Notes under the pieces: model-generated | The model's database searches: none | Told to the model about the DNA's origin: nothing | Seen by the model: only the letters and a program-made list of their open reading frames with translations | Program-made: the position numbers and the translations under genes | In this document: one piece after another, positions 18,506 through 26,266 of the stretch | Layout: every line of letters begins with the position of its first letter | Position numbering within the stretch: the first letter of the stretch is position 1 | Source: Furfurilactobacillus milii | GTDB lineage: Bacteria; Bacillota; Bacilli; Lactobacillales; Lactobacillaceae | Direction of reading: 5' to 3' | DNA: 64,000 nucleotides | Assembly (NCBI RefSeq): GCF_021654115.1 | Contig: NZ_JAIWJF010000005.1 | Location: forward strand, 1 to 64,000

Positions 18506-18949
18506 TTAAAAACTGAGGTTAATTTTTCGTTGGCCTAAGCCGGCGTCCACGTGAACATCATGAAGTTTAATTTCATAAGCAACCAGTTGTGGTCCAATGG
18601 CATCCCATACGTGCTGGTAATTAGGTACCAACTCTAAGTAGCGGGGAAGTAAGTCATCAGCCATCGTTTGTTCAGATGGGGTGATGGTAACGTGATGGGC
18701 GCGGACAAAGGGATTTGTCGTTTCACTTTCGTGAGGGATGGTAATCAAGGCTGCATCTGCGTGCTTTGCATAAATTGCCAACGCGTTACTGCCACGAACG
18801 GAAGAAAAATACAGCGTATCTGGTTGATCGGCATACCAAACAAAATTAATCACTTTAACGTCAGCAGTATCATTTAATGATGTACTTAGTGCGAGTTTGT
18901 CTGCTGTTGCATAAACCTGCTGCAGTAACTCGATGTCTTGTTTATCCAT
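18506..18949 (-). CDS. Pyridoxamine 5'-phosphate oxidase-fold protein
   Basis: 147 residues from ATG 18949; AAGGAG lies upstream, and the longer frame back to 19132 would overlap the MFS gene. The sequence has the split-barrel PPOX-type flavin-binding pattern (VINFVWYADQPDTLYFSSVRGSNALAIYAKH). Members reduce or bind flavin-type cofactors; the actual reaction is unknown. It is the last gene of an araC-MFS-PPOX minus-strand operon, suggesting a detoxification role together with an exporter. Confidence 0.8.
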   Translation of the reverse strand: MDKQDIELLQQVYATADKLALSTSLNDTADVKVINFVWYADQPDTLYFSSVRGSNALAIYAKHADAALITIPHESETTNPFVRAHHVTITPSEQTMADDLLPRYLELVPNYQHVWDAIGPQLVAYEIKLHDVHVDAGLGQRKINLSF

Positions 18950-18971
18950 AATTAAAACTCCTTTTAAGAAA

Positions 18972-20201
18972 CTAGTTTGAACTTTCCGAATTTGATGCGT
19001 GGAAATGAAAACGGGTGGATGGAATACCGATGTAGACAAGTAGGAAATCCGCTGCAAGCGCGATGGCGGTGAAAACAAAGACACCACGGTAATCAAATAA
19101 GTTTGAAACAAAGCCACCAAGCAGCGAACCAAGCATACTGCCTAATGCTTGAAATGATTGATTCCAGCTAAATACCCGACCAGTTACATTGAGTGGTGAG
19201 TTCTTGACCAGCAAAGTTTGAACGGTGGGAAATAACGCGCCATCTGAAATTCCAATCATAAATCGCAGCACACCGAGCATGCCAACGGTGCTGACAAATC
19301 CTTGAGGGAAGTACATTAGTACAGCAAAAATGAATCCACCCATGAGAACTTTTTCCGTGCCAATGCGATCACCAAGCCGACCAAGTTGTGGCGCCGACAC
19401 TAAGGTTGATATACCGGGTAGCGCCGCAATAATACCAGCAACAATCGTTAAGTTAGCAGTGTGCGACATCAATTCGCGAACGTACAAACTAAGAATCGGT
19501 GTGATTGAATTATTGCCCATTTGGATAAGCATGGTGGAAATTAACAGAATTACAATCGCCCTGGCAGACTTAAAGGAGGCAAATACTTCCTTAGTGGATT
19601 GCATCTTAGCTCGCGGAATTGGTGTGAAGTGTTCATGTACCAAAAATAAACTGAGAAAGAAAACGACCGCGAGTAAAAATCCGGTAATGAAGAAGGTCAT
19701 TCGAATGGAAAAAATTGCGGCCAATGTGCCACCGAGAATTGGTCCAATTAAGTTACCGCTGACATAACCAGTAGTTAGAATGCCAAGTGCACTGCCACTT
19801 TTTGATTTTGGTGTTTCCGTGGCAATCAGTGCACTTGCGTTGGGAATGTATCCGGCACAAAGGCCTTGCAGAAAACGTAGCAGAATCAACATCCAAATAT
19901 TATGAACAAAACCCATTAAGGCGATAACAACGGCCATCCCTGCGCTCGAACGCAGAAGCATCAGTTTTCGTCCTTTACGGTCAGCGAGTTGTCCCCATAG
20001 TGGTGAAACAACTGCAATGACAAAAAAAGTAACTGCATATGTAACACCGCTGTAGATGGTTAGCTGCCCCTTTGTAAAGGTGCCAAGCTGATCAACGTAC
20101 AGTGATAAAAATGGCATGATTTCGCTAAATCCCATGCCAGCAATAAAAGTACCTAGCCAGAGAACGGCCAAATTGCGGCGCCATCCGTTTTGATTCTTCA
20201 A
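18972..20201 (-). CDS. MFS multidrug-type efflux transporter
   Basis: 409 residues, 12 predicted membrane segments. The loop 2-3 motif GQLADRKGRKLMLL (near 66-80) and the motif-C-like GYVSGNLIGPILGG (near 145-158) are typical of the drug:H+ antiporter 1 family. The start is TTG at 20201, preceded by TAAGGAGG; the first residues are KNQNGWRR. It lies 21 bases after the AraC regulator and 22 before PPOX, so the three genes are co-transcribed. The drug or metabolite exported is unknown. Confidence 0.9.
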   Translation of the reverse strand: MKNQNGWRRNLAVLWLGTFIAGMGFSEIMPFLSLYVDQLGTFTKGQLTIYSGVTYAVTFFVIAVVSPLWGQLADRKGRKLMLLRSSAGMAVVIALMGFVHNIWMLILLRFLQGLCAGYIPNASALIATETPKSKSGSALGILTTGYVSGNLIGPILGGTLAAIFSIRMTFFITGFLLAVVFFLSLFLVHEHFTPIPRAKMQSTKEVFASFKSARAIVILLISTMLIQMGNNSITPILSLYVRELMSHTANLTIVAGIIAALPGISTLVSAPQLGRLGDRIGTEKVLMGGFIFAVLMYFPQGFVSTVGMLGVLRFMIGISDGALFPTVQTLLVKNSPLNVTGRVFSWNQSFQALGSMLGSLLGGFVSNLFDYRGVFVFTAIALAADFLLVYIGIPSTRFHFHASNSESSN

Positions 20202-20222
20202 ATAAAACCGCCTCCTTATTTA

Positions 20223-21131
20223 TTAATCCATTGGATGTTGAATTGTATTTTTGATTTGCGGCTGTGACTGCCGGTTGAACGTATTCATCAATGTAATATT
20301 GCGTTCGTGTTCTTGACGGCTCTGTTTACGATATGCAATGGGGTGGGTACCAATCGTTTTGGTGAAAGATTTGGTGAGGTAGTTGGCATCCAGGCCAATC
20401 TTAATAGCAATATCGTTTACGCTTAAATCTGTGTATTCTAAGTAGTTTTGTGCGTGTTTCAAACGAATGTGTTGCAACAGGTTCATGGGGGTGAGGCCGG
20501 TTTCTCTTTTACAGATTCTGATCAGGTAATTTTTACTGTAATTGAAGTGGGCGGCCAGTTCTGGCAATTGAATGGGCTCTGCATAATGTGCTTGCAGATA
20601 CTTCAATAGCGGGAAATCAGTGTTGATGTCAATGAGGCGGTCTAAGTTATGCGTACTGGCCTCAACGGGCTGCTGTTTAAAGATTGTGGATAGCAGAAGT
20701 TGTTTGAAATCAACATCTAATTGTAGTGCGGCAGCGGGGAATTGCTTTTGTTCGGCTGGAATCGCTTCATTCAACAGTGCATAAAATGGAGACACGTCGC
20801 CAACATCAAAAATATGCTGGCTGGCGTTCTTTTCTATTAGGCTGGCAATGTCAGCTTGAAGATCAAACTTAACATCCAAAACGACAGTTTCATGTTCAAA
20901 ATGAAACGAGTGCGTTGTATATGGCGGGATAAAGACAAGCTGGTTTGCAAACACACTTACCGAAACGGGCACATCACTGTTTGGCTGTGTTAGATCAGTA
21001 TACTCCTGTCCGCTGAGGACCAATTGAACCTGAGCAAAATCATGCTGGTGTGGTTCAACAGTTTCATGACGGTGATACAGGCGACCACTGAGCCATAGGA
21101 CTTTGAGCTGTAGATCACGAACTTCTGACAT
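20223..21131 (-). CDS. AraC-family transcriptional regulator
   Basis: 302 residues from ATG 21131, chosen because GGGAGAG sits at good spacing; an in-frame ATG at 21149 is possible. The N-terminal half is a cupin-type sensor (YHRHETVEPHQHDFAQVQLVLSGQEY) and the C-terminal 100 residues hold two helix-turn-helix units (FNYSKNYLIRICKRETG and IALKIGLDANYLTKSF-like). It probably responds to a small molecule and controls the downstream MFS-PPOX genes, and perhaps the divergent ACS transporter. Confidence 0.88.
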   Translation of the reverse strand: MSEVRDLQLKVLWLSGRLYHRHETVEPHQHDFAQVQLVLSGQEYTDLTQPNSDVPVSVSVFANQLVFIPPYTTHSFHFEHETVVLDVKFDLQADIASLIEKNASQHIFDVGDVSPFYALLNEAIPAEQKQFPAAALQLDVDFKQLLLSTIFKQQPVEASTHNLDRLIDINTDFPLLKYLQAHYAEPIQLPELAAHFNYSKNYLIRICKRETGLTPMNLLQHIRLKHAQNYLEYTDLSVNDIAIKIGLDANYLTKSFTKTIGTHPIAYRKQSRQEHERNITLMNTFNRQSQPQIKNTIQHPMD

Positions 21132-21191
21132 GAGTTCTCTCCCAATCATTTTAGTGTGATAAATTCCATAAATCGAGCAAACTAAGGCAAA

Positions 21192-21218
21192 ATGTAAGCG
21201 CTTAAGCTCTACTATAAT
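21192..21218 (+). promoter_or_regulatory. Promoter with cre-like site for the ACS transporter
   Basis: TGTAAGCGCTTAAG (21193-21206) carries the CcpA cre core TGTAAGCGCTT. It lies just upstream of TATAAT (21213-21218), and no good -35 is seen. Catabolite control is inferred. Confidence 0.55.
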
Positions 21219-21301
21219 GAAACATGAAAGCGAAGGATAGCTAGCAACTTCATGGAAAAGTTTTCACAAACCATAAAAATTACATGCATAAGGATGTGTT
21301 A

Positions 21302-22660
21302 ATGATGACAGAGGCTAAGCAAAGCGCTCTTAAAAAGGTAACATGGCATATACTACCATACCTTTTTATCATTTACTTTATTGCCTTTCTGGATCGAAGT
21401 AGTATCACGTATGCTTCTATCGGGGGGATGGACAAAGATTTAGGTTTGACTGCAACCACTTACGGTTTCATCGCCGGAATCTTCTTCATCGGCTACTTCC
21501 TGTTTGGAATCCCCGGTAACATGATGCTTGAAAAGATTGGTGCTCGTCGTTGGATGGCATTTATCTTGGTTTTCTGGGGCACTGTTACTTTGGTAACTGG
21601 GTTTGTTGCCAGTGTACCAATGCTGATTGTGCTACGGTTCTTACTCGGTGTTTCCGAAGCTGGTTTGTTCCCTGGCATGACCCTTTACATTACGTATTGG
21701 ATTCGCAGTAAAGATCGTGCACGGGCTATCGCAGCGTTCATGGTTGCACCGCCAGTTGCAAACTCAATTGGTGCGCCAGTTGCAACCTGGATTATCACTC
21801 AGGTTCACATGGCTTTAAACCTTGAAGGTTGGCGTTGGTTATTCATTATCATTGGGATTCCTGCCATTTTAATGGGTGTTTACACCGTCTTCTTCTTGGC
21901 TGACAAACCTAATACTGCTAAGTGGCTGACAGCCGACGAAAAGAGTTGGTTGGAAAAAGCACTTGCCGATGATGTTAAGCAAGAAAGTGAAAAGAAAGTC
22001 ATCAAAGCACCATTTGTTGACGCCTTCAAAGACGCTAAGATTTGGAAGATGACAGGGATTAACTTCTTCTACTGTATCGGTTTGTACGGGATTACATTCT
22101 GGATGCCACAAATGGTTAAATCCTTATCAAGTGATTTGACGACCATGCAAGTTGGTTTGATTAGTGCCATTCCTTACCTGCTTGGTGCAGTTGCCTTGGT
22201 TATCAACGGTCAGTGGTCTGACCGCAGCGGCGAGCGAATCTGGCACACTGCTGGTGGTGCTTTGCTTGGTGGTCTTGGATTTATCGGCGCTGCATTAACC
22301 ACATCTGTTCCTGTCATGTCCGTTGGTTTCATTTGCCTGTCTGCCATTGGGGTTTACGCTTACTCCGGTCCTTACTGGGCAATTACCACGACGGTTGATC
22401 CTCGGATTGCTGCCGTTGGTTTAGGAATTGTGAACGCTGTTGGTAACTTTGGTGGCTTCTTCGGTCCATATGCAATTGGTTGGTTGAAGAGTGCCACTGG
22501 TAGCACTACGGTGGGGATGTACTTCTTAGCTGGTGCGTTGATTATTACCGGCTTGATCGTTCTCACTTTGCACTCAAGCAAGAGTGCGACTCAAACTGCA
22601 AAAGCTTCGGATGAAGAAGTTACCGCCGATGCTGAAACACAGAGTCACCCAATTAACTAG
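21302..22660 (+). CDS. MFS transporter, anion:cation symporter (ACS) type
   Basis: About 452 residues with 12 membrane segments. The N-terminal pattern (LPYLFIIYFIAFLDRSSITYA, LFGIPGNMMLEKIGARRW, EAGLFPGMTLYITYWI) is the signature of the ACS family, whose members import organic anions such as hexuronates, tartrate or aromatic acids. ATG 21302 (or the adjacent 21305) follows AAGGATG; the upstream ATG 21284 lacks a site. It is divergent from araC and followed by HIT and SDR genes, perhaps forming an anion-uptake and oxidoreductase cluster. Confidence 0.88.
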   Translation: MMTEAKQSALKKVTWHILPYLFIIYFIAFLDRSSITYASIGGMDKDLGLTATTYGFIAGIFFIGYFLFGIPGNMMLEKIGARRWMAFILVFWGTVTLVTGFVASVPMLIVLRFLLGVSEAGLFPGMTLYITYWIRSKDRARAIAAFMVAPPVANSIGAPVATWIITQVHMALNLEGWRWLFIIIGIPAILMGVYTVFFLADKPNTAKWLTADEKSWLEKALADDVKQESEKKVIKAPFVDAFKDAKIWKMTGINFFYCIGLYGITFWMPQMVKSLSSDLTTMQVGLISAIPYLLGAVALVINGQWSDRSGERIWHTAGGALLGGLGFIGAALTTSVPVMSVGFICLSAIGVYAYSGPYWAITTTVDPRIAAVGLGIVNAVGNFGGFFGPYAIGWLKSATGSTTVGMYFLAGALIITGLIVLTLHSSKSATQTAKASDEEVTADAETQSHPIN

Positions 22661-22695
22661 TGATCAAATATTTTAAATAAAGAGAGGTTTTTATC

Positions 22696-23127
22696 ATGGT
22701 TGAACGTTTCCAAAAAGATTGTATGTATTGTGCCCATACTGAAAAGCTTGACGCAAACTACATTGAAATCGAATCATTGCATGTTGCCACAGTTTACTTA
22801 GCACGTGACCAAACACACCTTGGTCGTGTTGCGGTTGTTTTAAACTGGCACGTTGACGAACCATTCCAGCTAACAGACGTTGAACGTCACGAATTTTACG
22901 ATGACGTTGCACACGCTGCCGAAGCCGTTGAAAAGGCCGTTAACCCTGGTAAGATCAACTACGGAACTTATGGCGACACGGTTTCTCACTTGCACGTTCA
23001 CGTTGTGCCAAAGAAGCCTGGTGACAGTGATTGGAACGATGCCTTCGTTAACAACCCTGAAAACCCTAAGAAGTTAACCGGTTCAGAATACGAAGACATT
23101 ATCAACAAGATTAAGGAAAACCTATAG
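22696..23127 (+). CDS. HIT-family nucleotide hydrolase/transferase
   Basis: 143 residues with the histidine triad HLHVHVVP near residues 97-104, where the middle His is the nucleophile in the family. Cys-containing CMYCAHTEKL near the N-terminus resembles HIT proteins that act on dinucleoside polyphosphates or AMP conjugates. It lies 35 bases after the ACS transporter and may be co-transcribed. A short degenerate repeat related to the one at 15856 starts in its stop codon. Confidence 0.88.
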   Translation: MVERFQKDCMYCAHTEKLDANYIEIESLHVATVYLARDQTHLGRVAVVLNWHVDEPFQLTDVERHEFYDDVAHAAEAVEKAVNPGKINYGTYGDTVSHLHVHVVPKKPGDSDWNDAFVNNPENPKKLTGSEYEDIINKIKENL

Positions 23128-23160
23128 AGTGATGCCAAAGCTCAGAAACGGGCTTAGCAC
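23126..23160 (+). repeat. Degenerate relative of the 15856/15984 repeat
   Basis: AGAGTGATGCCAAAGCTCAG resembles AGAGTGGTGCCGAAGCTCGG with three changes. Here too it begins at a gene end, and AAGCTC/GGGCTT can form a small hairpin. Confidence 0.45.
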
Positions 23161-23187
23161 ACAATTAAAAAAGGAGCGATTTTAGTT

Positions 23188-23928
23188 ATGACTGTTAAAG
23201 GAAAAGTTGTTGTTATTGCAGGTGCTTCATCTGGTATTGGTGCTGCTACTGCTAAGAAGTTAGCTGCACATGGTGCCAAGTTATTCATCGGTGCCCGTCG
23301 TGAAGACCTGTTGAAGAAGCAAGTTGAAGATATTGAAGCAGATGGTGGCGAAGCAGCTTACAAGACAGTTGACGTAACCGACAAGAATTCCGTTGCTGAT
23401 TTTGTTAAGGCAGCTCACGACAAGTACGGCAAAATTGATGTTATGTACAACAACGCTGGTGTAATGCCTAACTCAGCATTACGTGACTTGAAGGTTGAAG
23501 ATTGGGAAAGTGCTTTCCAAATCAACGTTATGGGTGTTCTGTACGGGATTGCTGCAGCATTGCCAATCATGAAGGAACAAGGCTTTGGTCACTTCATCGC
23601 AACTGACTCAAACGCCGGCCATGTTATCAACCCTAACGCTGCCATTTACTCAGGTACTAAGTTTGCGCTTCGTGCCATCATGGATGCTCTTCGTCAAGAG
23701 GAAGGTCCTAACATGATTCGCTCAACCATCGTATCACCAGGTAACGTTAACACTTCATTATGGAAGACTGTTGGCGACCCAGAATTGCAGAAGAAGGCCC
23801 GTGCTCGTGAAGAAGAAATCGGCTTGGACCCAGAAGATTTGGCAAACGCAGTTCTTTATGCCATTGACCAACCTGAAAATGTTGGTATCGATGAAATTCT
23901 GTTACGCCCAACTGTTCAAGAAAACTAG
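23188..23928 (+). CDS. Short-chain dehydrogenase/reductase
   Basis: 246 residues of the classical SDR family: cofactor motif GASSGIG at 12-18, NNAGV near 88, and catalytic Ser then Tyr-x-x-x-Lys in YSGTK near 152. Arg residues after the second strand (GARRED) suggest NADP preference. It probably reduces or oxidises a carbonyl/alcohol substrate that cannot be named. It is third in the ACS-HIT-SDR gene row, and a strong terminator follows. Confidence 0.9.
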   Translation: MTVKGKVVVIAGASSGIGAATAKKLAAHGAKLFIGARREDLLKKQVEDIEADGGEAAYKTVDVTDKNSVADFVKAAHDKYGKIDVMYNNAGVMPNSALRDLKVEDWESAFQINVMGVLYGIAAALPIMKEQGFGHFIATDSNAGHVINPNAAIYSGTKFALRAIMDALRQEEGPNMIRSTIVSPGNVNTSLWKTVGDPELQKKARAREEEIGLDPEDLANAVLYAIDQPENVGIDEILLRPTVQEN

Positions 23929-23943
23929 TTTGTACTTTAATTG

Positions 23944-23991
23944 AAAATATCCGCTGCCTAGCACTTTGTCTGCTTGGTAGCGGATATTTTT
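23944..23991 (+). terminator. Terminator after SDR
   Basis: AAATATCCGCT pairs with AGCGGATATTT around a GC-containing upper stem, with TTTTT following. Confidence 0.9.
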
Positions 23992-24030
23992 ATCGTTGGT
24001 AAACATAGTGGTTAAGCGATGCTTACGGTT

Positions 24031-24196
24031 GTCAAAATTGAATGTAGTCGTGGGACCGGTTCAAGCCTGTAGACCACAGTCTTTCACCTCGTCGCGAAGC
24101 CTCGTGAAACTCCGAGTCTCCACGACCGTCCTGTGCTGTAAATTCGGAAAAATCGCCGAATCAACACCACCTTCACGGCTTACATTCAATTTTGAC
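24031..24196 (-). ncRNA. Structured repeat element, copy A
   Basis: Bounded by the perfect 16-bp inverted repeat GTCAAAATTGAATGTA (24031-24046) and its complement (24181-24196). Read on the minus strand: the P1 arm, GTGAA, hairpin P2 (GTGTTG..ATTCGG/CCGAAT..CAGCAC), GGACG, hairpin P3 (GTCGTGGAG/CTTCGCGAC with inner CTCG/CGAG), a GAGGTGAAAGAC stretch, hairpin P4 (CTGT/ACAG), then GGCTTGAACCGGTCCCAC and the closing P1 arm. The same order is found in copies B and C with covarying stems. No protein-coding content and no known Rfam class recognised. Confidence 0.7.
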
Positions 24197-24302
24197 GCCC
24201 TCCAGCTCAGTTTGTAATTTTGTTCTTAATCAACAAAAGCATGCGATAATCCGCAGGTTGTTTGATGTAGCATTTTCACTAAGCACTTTGTACATGAGCG
24301 AA

Positions 24303-24470
24303 GTCGACCAGAAACGGAGTTCCGTGAAATCCTGACTTAGTGGGCGTTTTGGGTCCGCTTAGTCAGGCAGGACGAGCTTTGAGACTTCGGGCTATGAAGG
24401 CTTAAAGTCGAGGTAGAAGACTGCGGAGCAGGCTGAGACCGGTCCCGGTGGAACGAAGCTTCTGGTCGAC
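24303..24470 (+). ncRNA. Structured repeat element, copy B
   Basis: Bounded by GTCGACCAGAA (24303-24313) and TTCTGGTCGAC (24460-24470). P2 is CCTGACTTAGTGG.. paired with ..CCGCTTAGTCAGG (one mismatch in 15), P3 is GCTTTGAG/CTTAAAGT with inner CTTC/GAAG, and P4 is CTGC/GCAG. The conserved singles GTGAA, GGACGAGC, GTCGAGGT and GAGACCGGTCCC match copies A and C. It lies 106 bp from copy A in the opposite orientation. Clear promoter elements were not found. Confidence 0.7.
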
Positions 24471-24683
24471 GTAACGGAATCACAAACAGACTAACCTGAT
24501 AATTCGAAACAAAAGTTTGAAAGTGCGTTTGCGCAACTAAGTATGCAAGTGTTCATAAGAAAAAATTAAAATCGCAGTATAAACAGTAAATGTTTGCCGT
24601 TATTCTCGCCTTGTGGGCAAACTTGGTTTACAATCTGTAGGCGTGAGTAATTAGGAAGAATTAATTCCTTGGGGGACCCGAAA

Positions 24684-25703
24684 ATGGATAACGAACCAAA
24701 TCAAGAACCATCAAGAATGCAACGCCATAATGAACAACCAACGAGTGGTAATAAGGGTGGCAACGGCCGTCGCCGTTTTCATCCTTGGCGCTGGTTCTGG
24801 GGCATTGTCATTGTCTTAGTGTTAGCAATTGTCGGTTTTGGAGCAATGGCTTATCACAACATCAATTCAGCCAGTAACAAAGCTTATAAATCGGCCGGAA
24901 TTACTAAGGCACGTGACACACAGTCAGTGCTAAAGAGTAAGAAGCCAATTTCAATTATGTTCTTAGGAACTGATACCGGTGCTTTGGGACGAACTGATAA
25001 AGGTCGTACCGACACGATCATGATTGCTACCATCAACCCACGGACTAAGAAGATGCTGCTTGTCAGCTTACCTCGTGACACGATGACAGATATTGCTGGT
25101 TATCCTCAGGATTCACCGGCTAAGATCAACGCTGCCTACTCATACGGTGGTGTTGGGACAACCATTAAGACGGTTCAAAATCTGTTGAACATTCCAATCG
25201 ACTACTATGCGCTGTTGAACATGGGTGGTTTGGAAAAAGCGATTAATGAAGTGGGCGGTGTGACGGTTACATCACCATTAACTTTCAACTATGAAGGTGC
25301 TTCTTTTGTAAAGGGTCAAACCTACCACATGAACGGCTCAACTGCCTTGAAGTTCTCACGGATGCGTTATGATGATCCTCAAAATGATTACGGTCGTCAA
25401 ACACGTCAACGGTTAGTTGTTCAAGCGCTGTTTAGAAAGTCCATTTCTGTTCAGACGGTTTTGAATCCTAGCTTCTTAAACTCGATTGCTAACGAGTCAC
25501 AAACAGATTTAACCAGTTCTGACTTGGTTAAACTTGCATCTAGCTATCGTTCTTCTACTAAGGACATGACCACTGACCACATGCAAGGACAAGGTCAGAT
25601 GATTAATGGTCAGTCGTTTGAAGTGGTCGGTTCAAGCGAGAAGCAACGGGTTACTAATGAAATCCGTAAGAGTTTGGACCTTTCAGCAAAAACGGATGAA
25701 TAA
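24684..25703 (+). CDS. LytR-CpsA-Psr (LCP) family wall-polymer ligase
   Basis: 339 residues from ATG 24684 (GGGGGA at seven bases; the upstream TTG 24669 is less likely). A basic cytoplasmic tail, one membrane helix at about residues 36-56, then the extracellular LCP domain with its conserved pattern (MFLGTDTGALGRTDKGRTDTIMIATINP, LVSLPRDTM, INAAYSYGG, RMRYDDPQNDYGRQTRQ). The family attaches teichoic acids or polysaccharides to peptidoglycan from lipid-linked donors; Asp and Arg residues in these motifs bind the pyrophosphate. It has its own terminator. Confidence 0.92.
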   Translation: MDNEPNQEPSRMQRHNEQPTSGNKGGNGRRRFHPWRWFWGIVIVLVLAIVGFGAMAYHNINSASNKAYKSAGITKARDTQSVLKSKKPISIMFLGTDTGALGRTDKGRTDTIMIATINPRTKKMLLVSLPRDTMTDIAGYPQDSPAKINAAYSYGGVGTTIKTVQNLLNIPIDYYALLNMGGLEKAINEVGGVTVTSPLTFNYEGASFVKGQTYHMNGSTALKFSRMRYDDPQNDYGRQTRQRLVVQALFRKSISVQTVLNPSFLNSIANESQTDLTSSDLVKLASSYRSSTKDMTTDHMQGQGQMINGQSFEVVGSSEKQRVTNEIRKSLDLSAKTDE

Positions 25704-25722
25704 ACTGCTATAAAGACAAAAC

Positions 25723-25767
25723 AAAACTGCCAGAGTGATGAGCAAATTCATCACTCTGGCAGTTTTT
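25723..25767 (+). terminator. Bidirectional terminator between LCP gene and rpsN
   Basis: ACTGCCAGAGTGATGA pairs perfectly with TCATCACTCTGGCAGT, flanked by A-run and T-run, between convergent genes. Confidence 0.9.
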
Positions 25768-25802
25768 AGTTAAAAGTTAATTATAGAGATTGAACCAATG
25801 CA

Positions 25803-26072
25803 TTACCAGCTAGCTTTACGAACACCAGGGATTTTGCCTTGCAATGCGAGCTGACGGAAGTTGAGCCGCGATAGGCCAAACTGACGCAAGTAAGCATGCG
25901 GACGACCATCGATCTTATCACGACGGTGAATGCGTACGGGTGAAGCATTTTTCGGCAGGGTGGCGAGCCCAGCGTAGTCATGAGCCGCTTTCATTTGAGC
26001 ACGTTGATCAGCGTACTTCGCAACTGTAGCTTCAATGCGTTGTTCTTTAATAATCTTAGATTTTTTTGCCAT
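25803..26072 (-). CDS. rpsN: 30S ribosomal protein S14, zinc-independent paralogue
   Basis: 89 residues, long S14 form with no CxxC motifs (the protein has no Cys), so it needs no zinc. Conserved C-terminal [34 protein letters not shown]. In Firmicutes this paralogue replaces zinc-ribbon S14 under zinc limitation and is commonly repressed by Zur. It is a lone gene outside the ribosomal clusters. The AGGAGG is 14 nt from ATG 26072, unusually far; an ATG one base after the SD opens a 9-codon frame overlapping the start. Confidence 0.95.
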   Translation of the reverse strand: MAKKSKIIKEQRIEATVAKYADQRAQMKAAHDYAGLATLPKNASPVRIHRRDKIDGRPHAYLRQFGLSRLNFRQLALQGKIPGVRKASW

Positions 26073-26141
26073 AAACTGAATTCATTCCTCCTAAAATTGA
26101 CTAACTTAATGTGCCGATAACAATACTTGTTGCCAAGAACT

Positions 26142-26152
26142 GTAACGATTAC
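26142..26152 (-). promoter_or_regulatory. Candidate Zur box of rpsN
   Basis: GTAACGATTAC is a dyad (GTAA-3-TTAC) that matches the Zur core GTAATNATTAC with one mismatch. It overlaps a plausible minus-strand -35 (TTACAG, 17 bp before TGTTAT), fitting zinc-dependent repression. Confidence 0.5.
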
Positions 26153-26199
26153 TATTTAGTGTAACAGATATGCTTACTAAAACAAAGCATTTTACACAC

Positions 26200-26213
26200 T
26201 TGATCCAAATCAA
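26200..26213 (+). promoter_or_regulatory. FNR/FLP box upstream of flp
   Basis: TTGATCCAAATCAA is a perfect match to the FNR consensus TTGAT-N4-ATCAA. With the -10 TACAAT at 26236-26241 and no good -35, its centre lies about 41.5 bp before the expected start, the class II activator position. Confidence 0.75.
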
Positions 26214-26266
26214 GTTTACTTTGGGATTTACCTGTTACAATATCTTGTATATGAGGAGGTGCCAAG

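Noticed and set aside
23996-24217. 73-codon open frame across repeat copy A
   Set aside because: It runs through the structured element on the opposite strand and is explained by the hairpin-rich sequence.
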